DNA of 64,000 bases, from the NCBI RefSeq assembly GCF_900104145.1, contig NZ_FNLB01000006.1:3449001-3513000 (forward strand), read 5' to 3'. The notes below the pieces were generated by a model. It was not told where the DNA came from. It worked only from the letters and a program-made list of their open reading frames with translations, and made no database searches. Shown one piece after another: positions 42,130-50,185 of this stretch. The translations under genes were made by a program, and so were the position numbers. The DNA is from Pseudovibrio sp. Tun.PSC04-5.I4. GTDB taxonomy: Bacteria > Pseudomonadota > Alphaproteobacteria > Rhizobiales > Stappiaceae. Each line of letters starts with the position of its first letter. Positions within the stretch are counted from its first letter, which is position 1.

Positions 42130-43104
42130 CTAGAAGTGTAATTTCCGTATGCTATGGCCAAACAGTACTCAGGCTCAAATGTCTCTGACTGGGTTACTGG
42201 TATAAAGAATGCCGTGCCGTGCCTCACCCAATGAAGTGGCATTTATATGGCAGAGAAAAACGCTGTAAAGCTCTTGCGTGCATAAACATAAAAAAAGCTG
42301 AAAATGAAAACCAGAATGAATGTTTCATTTGCGGCGTTGCTTTGGGTCGGATCTAGACCAAACCACTTCGTATACGTTATCGCAACACGTAGACCTTTGC
42401 TGAATACGGTGCATGACTTTAGCGTTTGCGACATCCCCTATAGGGTAGGTTACAACGTGTTAAATGGTTACAGAGCGTATTGTTGTATCCGTTACAGGAT
42501 GTGACTTACTATTTATCCGCAATCTATTTTTGGGGTAAATTGGCGTAATAGCAGGAAACCTACCATCGCTATTGATTGTAGAGATGCGATAGAGGTGGGT
42601 TTGATTGTAAGTGTCGTGACATTTGTTGGTACCAGTCAGTTTTATCCGCAGGCGAGTTATCCCCGCTTTCCCCTTGGTGCGATCGTTAAGTTTTTTGCAT
42701 CTATGCAGGATGGAAAAGAACGCGGAATCCAGCTTTGGCTCGCTACGGAGTACCGGAATAACTTTACTATGTTCCCTACGCATGCGTATGAAATGTCGTC
42801 TTACGTAGGGTTACTAATTTGTTAACCCGCTCCTAGCAAAAGAATATTTGTTGAGAGCAGTAGTACCTGTTTCAAGTTTAAATATTTCCAGGAATTGAAT
42901 TTCCAAAAAGACATAGTGCAATTTGACAACGTCAATATACATTATGTAAAATATGGTAGTGTCGAAGTTAAATTGAATAGATTTCTTTCCCAATATGAAA
43001 ATATGGGCCGCGAATATGAGATGGGTGATAGATACACCTTCTATATTGGGTAGGGATTGCGTAGAGTAAGGTTGTTGGAGGCATAATATGTAGGGGTGAG
43101 TTAA
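42130..43104. other. Long gap between helicase and luxR genes
   Basis: About 975 bases without a convincing gene. Several short frames exist but lack ribosome binding sites. It contains a lux-box-like palindrome (42431-42450), an inverted repeat with arms CCCTACG/CGTAGGG (42774-42780 and 42804-42810), and the AT-rich promoter region of the LuxR gene at its right end. A second, weaker lux-like sequence lies at 43036-43055. Confidence 0.45.
42431..42450. promoter_or_regulatory. lux-box-like palindrome
   Basis: 20 bases, ACATCCCC-TATA-GGGTAGGT. Six of eight arm positions are complementary, and the NNxT...AGGT ends resemble sites of quorum-sensing LuxR regulators (ACCTRCC..GGYAGGT). It lies 655 bases upstream of a LuxR-type gene. 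Confidence 0.4.
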
Positions 43105-43824
43105 ATGAATCCGTTGACTGCTGCACTTGAATTTGTTGAGTCTATTAATAACGAAGAAACATCTGACGGTGTTTCAAAGCGCATTTCAGAACTTGGACAG
43201 TCGTTTGGCTTTACGAGTTTTTGTCTTGCGGCGATCCCCGACACAGGCGCATCATTAGATGGGTCAATTATGTTGAGTGGTTGGCGTCCAGAGTGGCAAC
43301 AGCGTTATCTAGAGCGTGACTACGTGCAAAATGATCCTATCGTGGCCAAGGCACGGACTGCTAGTCGTCCGTTTTTGTGGTCGAGCGTTGCTCGTGATCG
43401 AAACTTGTCTGCTGTTGCTCAACAAATTCTTTCGGAAGCTCGTGATTTTGGCATGTATGACGGGATTTGCGTTCCGATACACGGCCTTCAGAGTTATCAA
43501 GGAATGTTGATTTTCGGTGGACCTGAGGTCCGTCTGAATGAACGTGAGATCAGTGTTCTACACTTGGTTGGTATTTATTCGAGCAATAAGGTTCGTGAAT
43601 TGATTGGTGCTAACACCAGCCGTCCGCGACATCGCCTTACTCCTCGTGAACTTGAATGCCTTAAGTGGTCTGCTGCTGGTAAAACGAGTTGGGAAATTAG
43701 CCAGATCCTGAGTATTTCTCAGCATACTGCGGACTGGTATTTAGCATCTGCTGCAAGAAAGCTGCACGCTTCGAATAGAACGCATGCTGTTGCTGAAGGC
43801 TTCCGCCTTGGGCTCATTCGCTAG
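43105..43824 (+). CDS. LuxR-family quorum-sensing regulator (autoinducer-binding, orphan)
   Basis: 239 residues. The autoinducer-binding domain keeps the six canonical residues with the family's exact spacing: Trp64, Tyr68, Asp77, Pro78, Trp92 and Gly120 correspond to W57, Y61, D70, P71, W85 and G113 of TraR/LuxR. The C-terminal domain ('LTPRELECLKWSAAGKTSWEISQILSISQHTADWYLASAARKL') is a GerE-type helix-turn-helix. The protein resembles VjbR/BlxR-type regulators of alphaproteobacteria. No luxI-type synthase gene lies in the window, so it is an orphan here. GGGGTGAG precedes the ATG. It ends at a hairpin terminator. Confidence 0.94.
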   Translation: MNPLTAALEFVESINNEETSDGVSKRISELGQSFGFTSFCLAAIPDTGASLDGSIMLSGWRPEWQQRYLERDYVQNDPIVAKARTASRPFLWSSVARDRNLSAVAQQILSEARDFGMYDGICVPIHGLQSYQGMLIFGGPEVRLNEREISVLHLVGIYSSNKVRELIGANTSRPRHRLTPRELECLKWSAAGKTSWEISQILSISQHTADWYLASAARKLHASNRTHAVAEGFRLGLIR

Positions 43825-43859
43825 ATTAAACTGATTGTATTTACTAATATTATTGCAGC

Positions 43860-43898
43860 CAGCAGGTTTCACACTCGTGGAACCTGCTGTTTGCTTTT
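43860..43898 (+). terminator. Rho-independent terminator of luxR
   Basis: CAGCAGGTTTCAC pairs with GTGGAACCTGCTG (one G-U pair) around ACTC, followed by TTTGCTTTT. It is 36 bases after the luxR stop. Confidence 0.88.
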
Positions 43899-44169
43899 GG
43901 GGGTGATAGTATTGTCTCCTTTAGTTGTAAAAGTAGAAAATCATTTGAGATATATTAGTGAAGACAAAATTTAATGGATTTGTGTATATTTTTTAACGTG
44001 TTTAGTTTTTCTCAATTATACGATAAATTCCGTAGAATTTCCCCGTTTTCTTAGTGTTTTATGACCTCTGAAATCTAGTAATGGCCTAAGTGACTATAAA
44101 TTAATCTTTTCAATGGTGGCGCAGCTCGACTATAAATTCCAAAAATACATAGAGACTGGGAGACCTACT
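43899..44169. other. AT-rich gap upstream of pyruvate carboxylase
   Basis: About 270 bases, strongly AT-rich. No gene recognised. It must carry the pyc promoter. An in-frame ATG at 44113 belongs to this region but has no ribosome binding site. Confidence 0.4.
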
Positions 44170-47100
44170 TTGACTATTCAACGTATTTTGGTTGCTAACC
44201 GCTCAGAAATTGCAATTCGCGTTTTTAGAGCAGCTAACGAACTTGGTCTCCAAACGGTTGCTATCTTTGCTGAAGAAGATAAGCTTGCTTTGCACCGGTT
44301 TAAAGCTGATGAAGCGTATCAGGTCGGCAAAGGGTTGGGCCCGATTGAGGCCTACCTGTCTATTGACGAAATTATCCGCGTTGCGAAAGAGCAGCGCGTT
44401 GATGCCATTCATCCTGGTTACGGGTTCCTTTCCGAAAGTCCGGAATTTGCTGAGGCATGTGCCGAAAACGGCATCATCTTTATTGGCCCATCTCCAGACA
44501 CCATGCGCCGGCTTGGTAACAAAGTAGCTGCACGTGAACTGGCGATTAAAGCCGGTGTCCCGGTTATGCCTGCGACTGCCCCGCTTCCAGATGACATGGA
44601 AGAAGTGAAACGGCTTGCGCTTGGAATCGGATATCCTGTGATGCTCAAGGCATCGTGGGGTGGCGGCGGGCGCGGTATGCGCGTTATTCGTGATGAAGAA
44701 ACGCTGCAGCGCGAATTTGTTGAAGCGAAGCGGGAAGCCCGTGCGGCCTTTGGTAAGGACGAGGTTTACCTCGAAAAGCTGGTTGAGCGGGCACGCCATG
44801 TTGAAGTGCAGATCCTTGGGGATAGTCATGGCAATCTGGTTCATCTTTTTGAGCGTGACTGTTCCATTCAGCGCCGCCACCAGAAAGTGGTGGAACGGGC
44901 GCCAGCGCCTTACCTTGATGAAAAAAAGCGTCAAGAGCTGTGCGAATACGGCCTGAGGATTGGACGCCAAGTTGATTATTGTGGTGCGGGCACTGTCGAG
45001 TTTTTGATGGATGCGGATACGGACAAGGTTTACTTTATTGAAGTTAACCCTCGTATTCAGGTTGAGCACACTGTCACTGAAGAAGTGACAGGCATTGATA
45101 TCGTCCGCGCGCAGATCCGTATTGCTGAAGGTTGCCGTATTGGCGACAAATCTGATACGGGTGTTCCAGAGCAAAAAGGCATTACGCTCAGTGGTCATGC
45201 GTTGCAATGCCGGATTACAACGGAAGATCCAGAGCATAATTTCATTCCCGATTACGGACGCTTAAGTGCTTACCGGGGCGCAACTGGTTTTGGCATTCGC
45301 CTTGATGGTGGGACTGCGTATGCTGGTGCCGTCATTACACGCTTTTATGATCCGCTGTTAGAAAAGGTGACCGCATGGGCGCCGACTCCGAGCGAAGTTT
45401 GTGCGCGTATGGATCGTGCACTTCGTGAGTTCCGAATTCGCGGCGTTGCGACCAACCTGATTTTCCTTGAACGCATTATTGGGCATCCGTCTTTCCTAGC
45501 GAATTCCTACACAACGCGCTTCATTGATAATACGCCAGAGTTGTTTGAGAACATCAAAACGGCGGATCGTGCGACCAAACTTCTGAACTACATTGCGGAT
45601 GTGACTGTGAATGGTCACCCGGAAACAAAAGCTCGTCCGAAGCCGCCAGTTGATGCTCCGAAACCGGTGGCTCCGCAGTTCAATTTGCCTGTTATGGATG
45701 GTACTCGCCAGAAGCTTGCACAGCTTGGGCCAAAAGAGTTTGCCAAGTGGGTGAAGGCGCAACCGCAAGTTCTGGTAACGGACACGACTATGCGTGATGC
45801 GCATCAGTCTCTGCTTGCTACACGCATGCGGACCTATGATTTGGCACAGGTTGCAGATAGTTACGCGCAAGGCTTTCCAGAGTTGTTCTCGCTGGAATGT
45901 TGGGGTGGTGCAACTTTCGATGTATCCATGCGCTTCCTGACAGAGGATCCGTGGGAGCGTTTACGCCTTGTTCGTGACAAAGCGCCCAACCTTTTGATGC
46001 AGATGTTGCTGCGTGGGTCAAACGGTGTGGGTTATGCAAACTACCCAGACAACGTGGTTCAGCACTTTGTGAGCCAGGCCGCAGATGCTGGTGTTGATGT
46101 GTTCCGCGTGTTTGACTGCCTCAACTGGGTTGAGAATATGCGGGTCTCTCTTGATGCTGTGCAGAAAGAGGGCAAGCTGTGTGAAGCCGCGCTGTGTTAT
46201 ACCGGTGACATTCTGAACAGTGCGCGTCCGAAATACGATCTCAAGTACTACGTCAATCTGGCAAAGGAGCTTGAAGCGGCTGGTGCCCATATTCTTGGTA
46301 TCAAGGACATGGGCGGCGTGCTGAAGCCGCAAGCCGCAAAAGTTCTGATCAAAGCGCTGAAGGAAGAGATTGAAATTCCAATTCACTTCCATACGCATGA
46401 TACTTCCGGCATTGCAGCATCTACTGTGCTGGCAGCCGTTGAAAGTGGTGTCGACATTGTTGATTTGGCAATGGATTCACTTTCTGGCCTCACTTCACAG
46501 CCGTGCATGGGCTCTGTTGTTGAAGCGTTGAAGGGAACATCCCGTGATAGTTGTCTCAACACAGATCGCATTCAGCAGGTTTCCTTCTACTGGGAAGCTG
46601 TGCGGACTCAGTACCGTGCTTTTGAAAGTGATCTGCGTTTTGGGGCTTCTGAGGTGTATTTACATGAGATGCCGGGTGGTCAGTTCACTAACCTGAAAGA
46701 ACAGGCTCGTTCTCTTGGACTGGAAATGCGCTGGCACGAAGTCGCGAAAGCCTATGCTGACGTCAACATGATGTTCGGTGACATTGTGAAGGTGACGCCA
46801 AGCTCCAAGGTTGTTGGTGACATGGCGGTGATGATGGTGTCTCAGGGCATCACGCCGGAAGATGTTGTTGATCCTGATAAGGAAGTATCCTTCCCAGAAT
46901 CCGTGGTCAGCATGATGCATGGTGATTTGGGTATTCCTCCAGGTGGTTGGCCTGTTGAATTGCAGAGGAAAATTCTGAAAGGTCAGGAGCCGATTTCCGT
47001 TCGTCCCGGCTCCTTGTTGGAAGCTGAAGATCTGGATGCGAAACGGGCTGTGCTTACCGACGTTCTAGGCCGCAAGGGGTCTGAGCAAGAACTGTCCTCC

Positions 47101-47616
47101 ATGCTTATGTACCCGAAGGTTTACACGGAGTTTGCTAAGGCGCAGGACAAGTATGGTCCTACCAGTGTTCTGCCAACACCAGTCTACTTCTACGGCCTCA
47201 AGATTGGCGATGAAATCATGGCTGAGCTGGAGCCGGGTAAGGTGATGGTGATCTCTTGTCTGGCGATTGGTGAAACCGATGAACATGGCGAAAAGCGTGT
47301 GTTCTTCGAGTTGAATGGTCAGCCGCGTAACATCCGTATTATTGATCGGACGCACAGTGCTGCCAAAACGCCTGCGCGCCGGAAGGTGGATGATGACAAC
47401 GAGCTGCAAGTTGGTGCGCCGGTACCGGGCGTTATCTCGACATTGGCGGTGAAGGCTGGTCAGCAAGTGAAAGCCGGGGATCTGCTGGTATCTATTGAAG
47501 CGATGAAGATGGAAACATCTGTTTATGCAGAGTTAGATGGTGTGATCAACGAAGTTTGCGTTGCTTCAGGTGATCAAATTGACGCAAAGGATTTGATTGT
47601 CGCTTATAAGGCATAA
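44170..47616 (+). CDS. pyc: Pyruvate carboxylase
   Basis: 1148 residues from TTG 44170, which has GGGAG at 7 bases and yields 'MTIQRILVANRSEIAIRVFRAANELG', the usual Pyc start; the ATG at 44113 lacks a ribosome binding site. The biotin carboxylase part (residues 1 to about 460) has 'KASWGGGGRGMRVI' and 'FIEVNPRIQVEHTVTEEVTG'. The carboxyltransferase TIM barrel (about 530-800) has 'DTTMRDAHQSLLATRMRTYDL' and 'HFHTHDTSGIA' with metal ligands. The biotinyl domain ends with 'IEAMKMETSVYA', the biotinylated lysine being near residue 1113. It carboxylates pyruvate to oxaloacetate with ATP and bicarbonate. Single gene with its own terminator. Confidence 0.97.
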   Translation: MTIQRILVANRSEIAIRVFRAANELGLQTVAIFAEEDKLALHRFKADEAYQVGKGLGPIEAYLSIDEIIRVAKEQRVDAIHPGYGFLSESPEFAEACAENGIIFIGPSPDTMRRLGNKVAARELAIKAGVPVMPATAPLPDDMEEVKRLALGIGYPVMLKASWGGGGRGMRVIRDEETLQREFVEAKREARAAFGKDEVYLEKLVERARHVEVQILGDSHGNLVHLFERDCSIQRRHQKVVERAPAPYLDEKKRQELCEYGLRIGRQVDYCGAGTVEFLMDADTDKVYFIEVNPRIQVEHTVTEEVTGIDIVRAQIRIAEGCRIGDKSDTGVPEQKGITLSGHALQCRITTEDPEHNFIPDYGRLSAYRGATGFGIRLDGGTAYAGAVITRFYDPLLEKVTAWAPTPSEVCARMDRALREFRIRGVATNLIFLERIIGHPSFLANSYTTRFIDNTPELFENIKTADRATKLLNYIADVTVNGHPETKARPKPPVDAPKPVAPQFNLPVMDGTRQKLAQLGPKEFAKWVKAQPQVLVTDTTMRDAHQSLLATRMRTYDLAQVADSYAQGFPELFSLECWGGATFDVSMRFLTEDPWERLRLVRDKAPNLLMQMLLRGSNGVGYANYPDNVVQHFVSQAADAGVDVFRVFDCLNWVENMRVSLDAVQKEGKLCEAALCYTGDILNSARPKYDLKYYVNLAKELEAAGAHILGIKDMGGVLKPQAAKVLIKALKEEIEIPIHFHTHDTSGIAASTVLAAVESGVDIVDLAMDSLSGLTSQPCMGSVVEALKGTSRDSCLNTDRIQQVSFYWEAVRTQYRAFESDLRFGASEVYLHEMPGGQFTNLKEQARSLGLEMRWHEVAKAYADVNMMFGDIVKVTPSSKVVGDMAVMMVSQGITPEDVVDPDKEVSFPESVVSMMHGDLGIPPGGWPVELQRKILKGQEPISVRPGSLLEAEDLDAKRAVLTDVLGRKGSEQELSSMLMYPKVYTEFAKAQDKYGPTSVLPTPVYFYGLKIGDEIMAELEPGKVMVISCLAIGETDEHGEKRVFFELNGQPRNIRIIDRTHSAAKTPARRKVDDDNELQVGAPVPGVISTLAVKAGQQVKAGDLLVSIEAMKMETSVYAELDGVINEVCVASGDQIDAKDLIVAYKA

Positions 47617-47646
47617 GCCTACATTCTACTCCATATTACTTAGATA

Positions 47647-47695
47647 AACCCAGCAATGCGTTTAGTGCATGGATACTATGCGTTGCTGGGTTTTT
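47647..47695 (+). terminator. Rho-independent terminator of pyc
   Basis: AACCCAGCAA and TTGCTGGGTT arms with a long inner loop region that can also pair partly, followed by a T-run. It is about 30 bases after the stop. Confidence 0.8.
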
Positions 47696-47773
47696 GTTTC
47701 TGTGATCTGGAAAAGTATGCATAATCAACGCCTTGGATAAATATGACCGCTAAATCTAAAAGGTAGGTATTAT

Positions 47774-47784
47774 CACGTTACGTG
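47774..47784. promoter_or_regulatory. Short palindrome upstream of the acetate transporter
   Basis: CACGT-T-ACGTG, 11 bases, is a perfect palindrome around a single T, 138 bases upstream of the transporter start. It is a possible operator; the factor is unknown. The surrounding gap 47696-47921 otherwise holds nothing recognised. Confidence 0.25.
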
Positions 47785-47921
47785 CTTGTGCGGTTGTTCC
47801 GTCATGCAGCTCTCTGTAAGGAGCGCCTCAACTAAATAGATAATTTATTTCCCAGCCTCTGATCTTTAAGGCGGATGTTCTTGCTTGACCAGATGTTGGG
47901 TTTTTTATTGAGGGTGCAATC

Positions 47922-48527
47922 GTGCAGACTAAAACAGGAAACCCAGCAGTCATCGGCTTAGCTGGATTTGGTATGACAACATTCGTTCTTCAGATGGCCA
48001 ATATCGGTCTTCTGCAGAATATGGGTCCAGTGCTCTGGCTTGGAGTATTTGTTGGTGGTCTTGCTCAGCTGGTAGCTGGCTTCCAGACCGGCAAAACCGG
48101 CAATAACTTTGGCTACAGCGCTTTCACAATCTACGGCGCTTTCTGGCTTGCGTTTGCAGGTATCCTCGTTGGTAACAAGTTGGGCTTTTACGCTTCTTCG
48201 CATTCTGACATTGGCTTCTTCCTGCTGCCATTCACCATTTACACCGGCATCATGTTCTACGGCGCGTTGCACATCCATGCAGCTGAAGCATCCATTTTCG
48301 GAACGTTGCTGGTGGGCTTTATCTTACTTTTGCTTGGCCACTTTGGGCCTGCATTCTTCAACGTGATTGCAGGTTATGTGCTGATCCTGTGTTCATTCTG
48401 CGCTTGGTACGTCATGGCGCATATCATCTACAAAGATGTGTGTGGGCGCGATGTTTTGCCGGTTGGTGGGCCAATCCTGCAGCCGGGCGAAAGAATGCCA
48501 GCTGCTGACGCTGTTGCTGCAGAGTAA
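47922..48527 (+). CDS. satP: GPR1/FUN34/YaaH-family acetate transporter (SatP-like)
   Basis: 201 residues from GTG 47922, with GAGGG 7 bases upstream. Six membrane helices are visible. The family signature near the N-terminus is 'NPAVIGLAGFGMTTFVLQMAN' (N-P-x-x-x-G-L-x-x-F-x-x-T), and 'GNNFGYSAFTIYGAFWLAFA' follows. SatP transports acetate and succinate with protons. It is downstream of pyc, but each has its own terminator, so any link to anaplerosis is inference. The C-terminus is alanine-rich. Confidence 0.92.
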   Translation: MQTKTGNPAVIGLAGFGMTTFVLQMANIGLLQNMGPVLWLGVFVGGLAQLVAGFQTGKTGNNFGYSAFTIYGAFWLAFAGILVGNKLGFYASSHSDIGFFLLPFTIYTGIMFYGALHIHAAEASIFGTLLVGFILLLLGHFGPAFFNVIAGYVLILCSFCAWYVMAHIIYKDVCGRDVLPVGGPILQPGERMPAADAVAAE

Positions 48528-48550
48528 GCAAACACACAGATTGTTTTTGA

Positions 48551-48580
48551 GGGTCAAAGTGAATGCTTTGACCCTTTTTT
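48551..48580. terminator. Terminator after the acetate transporter
   Basis: GGGTCAAAG and CTTTGACCC arms around TGAATG, followed by six T. It lies 24 bases after the satP stop; the convergent glutamine amidotransferase gene ends just beyond it. Confidence 0.9.
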
Positions 48581-48592
48581 GTATCTACCAGC

Positions 48593-49321
48593 TTACTGCG
48601 GAAGAGCAATCGCTGCCCGTCCAATCCAATTGTCCATGAATGTTTCAAGCCAATGTAAGACTGCGGGGTCATAGACGAAACGCTCTGTGAAGTGTTCTTT
48701 GCGCTTTTTAGCTCCCGGCAAGACCAGTCGACTGGCTGCTTTCGTCGTCCAACGGTTCATCATGGCGTAGGTCAGCTCTGGGTGAAATTGAATCCCAAAA
48801 GCATTTTGACCGACGCGAATAGCTTGGTTTTCGTAGGTTGGACTGGATGCCAACAATTCCGCACCAGTTGGTATTGAGAAACCTTCGCGATGCCATTGAT
48901 AAACCTGTGTCGGCCAGTTCATGAGACTGGACCCTGCCTGCGTTGCTTTAAGTGGGTAATATCCGATTTCTACCAGTCCATCATCCCGGCCCGTGACATT
49001 GCCGCCAAGATTTTTGGAGAGCATTTGTGCACCCAGACAGATGCCGAGAAAAGGTTTGTTTTCTTTAAGTGGTACACTGATCCAGTCGATTTCTTGCTTT
49101 ACGAAATCATCACTGTCGTTTGCACTCATAGGTCCGCCGAAAATGACGGAGCCTGTGTGTGCATCAAGTGTTTCTGGTAGTGGGTCCCCAAATCGAGGGC
49201 GCCGAATATCCAGTTCAAAACCTCGTTTGACCAGCTGCTGACCTACACGACCGGGATTTGATGTCTCCTGATGCAGCACTACCAGTATTTTGGGTTTGTG
49301 CTGCTTGTTTCGCTCTAACAT
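48593..49321 (-). CDS. Class-I glutamine amidotransferase domain protein (GuaA-like GATase1)
   Basis: 242 residues. The nucleophile elbow is 'PFLGICLGAQMLSKNLGG' with the catalytic cysteine, and the His and Glu partners lie in 'AFGIQFHPELTYAMM'. The early 'VLHQETSNPGRVGQQLVKRGFELDIRRPRFGD' is shared with stand-alone GATases related to the glutaminase part of GMP synthase. Such proteins release ammonia from glutamine or act as related peptidases; the partner or substrate of this one is unknown. It ends at the shared terminator region. Confidence 0.9.
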   Translation of the reverse strand: MLERNKQHKPKILVVLHQETSNPGRVGQQLVKRGFELDIRRPRFGDPLPETLDAHTGSVIFGGPMSANDSDDFVKQEIDWISVPLKENKPFLGICLGAQMLSKNLGGNVTGRDDGLVEIGYYPLKATQAGSSLMNWPTQVYQWHREGFSIPTGAELLASSPTYENQAIRVGQNAFGIQFHPELTYAMMNRWTTKAASRLVLPGAKKRKEHFTERFVYDPAVLHWLETFMDNWIGRAAIALPQ

Positions 49322-49338
49322 TTTAAAAATAGGTACCT

Positions 49339-49815
49339 TTAAATGGAAGGGTCACTACCGATTTTGCGGTGTGCAACCTTTTGTTTGAGCAGCATGCGAT
49401 CTCTGGAAGAGACGCCAAGCAATTCTGCAACTCGCCAAACCGTATTGTCTTCAAATTCATGAACTGAGCCGTCAGCGAAAACCATTTCCCACAGTGCTTC
49501 AATCACTTTCAGGCGTTGTTCGGGCTCTAGCTTTCGTTTTAAAATGGATGTGAATCCGTATAGATCGACGGCTTCATCATCGCGTTGTTTTGCGAGCTGC
49601 ATCAGCTCCTTGGTGTCTTCTTCGTCCAACTCATACTGCTGCTGCAAAACACGCTTGAACTGATCGAGTTCCTGTTGCTCAATTTCACCATCTACCGCAA
49701 TGATGTGAAACATGAGGGCAGCTACTGCGAGGCGTTCATCATCCACAGAGAAGCGCTTATCCTCTTCCTTTTCAAGGGTCAGATTTTTGAAAAACTTCTT
49801 CAGGGATTCCAGCAT
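49339..49815 (-). CDS. TerB-family (tellurite resistance TerB) protein
   Basis: 158 residues. 'RLAVAALMFHIIAVDGEIEQQELDQFKRVLQQQYELDEED' is the TerB-like helical domain with its acidic metal-contact residues, and 'VIEALWEMVFADGSVHEFEDNTVWRVAELLGVS' is the second half with the D-G-x-x-x-x-E-x pattern. Proteins of this type are common in alphaproteobacteria without other ter genes; they probably bind divalent metals, but a tellurite role is not supported here. It is 17 bases upstream of the GATase on the same strand. Confidence 0.9.
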   Translation of the reverse strand: MLESLKKFFKNLTLEKEEDKRFSVDDERLAVAALMFHIIAVDGEIEQQELDQFKRVLQQQYELDEEDTKELMQLAKQRDDEAVDLYGFTSILKRKLEPEQRLKVIEALWEMVFADGSVHEFEDNTVWRVAELLGVSSRDRMLLKQKVAHRKIGSDPSI

Positions 49816-49849
49816 TTAAGTGCTCCGTGCAGCTGCTCTTATTTTCTTG

Positions 49850-49870
49850 CTCTAGTTATCTAGAGTTTTT
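49850..49870 (+). terminator. Terminator-like hairpin without an upstream gene
   Basis: CTCTAG and CTAGAG arms around TTAT, followed by TTTTT on the plus strand. The adjacent gene runs on the minus strand, so no annotated plus-strand gene ends here. The stem is short (6 pairs). Confidence 0.3.
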
Positions 49871-50185
49871 GTGTCACTTATAAAGATGAGGATCAATCTA
49901 AGTGGAACTCTATTGATACGCAAAAACAATTAAAAAGACCAAGGAAAAGAGCAGAAATACGCCAATTTGAATGGTTGTGATACTGCGACAATGGGGAGTA
50001 AATGTGGTAGGGCCTTGTAGATTACACCGTGCAAATCTTACCCATCGTGAATTTAAAGAATTTGCTCAATCATAATTTAGACGTTTTTTCTGGGCTTTTT
50101 GCTCTGTATTTGTTGAGTATACGCTGCTTACATAGAAAGAATCCTCTAAGATTGGCGCATTCGTCCATTGGGATACTGAAACTAC
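49871..50185. other. Promoter gap before the AsmA gene
   Basis: About 315 bases. No gene is called. A minus-strand frame near 49910-49990 reads as a 20-residue hydrophobic segment but has no start codon. This region should contain the divergent promoters of the terB-like gene and asmA. Confidence 0.4.

Noticed and set aside
42460..42783. 107-codon minus-strand frame in the luxR gap
   Set aside because: No ribosome binding site, poor codon pattern and no recognisable domain; it overlaps inverted repeats.
49910..49990. Hydrophobic minus-strand frame upstream of terB-like gene
   Set aside because: No start codon in frame before the hydrophobic stretch.
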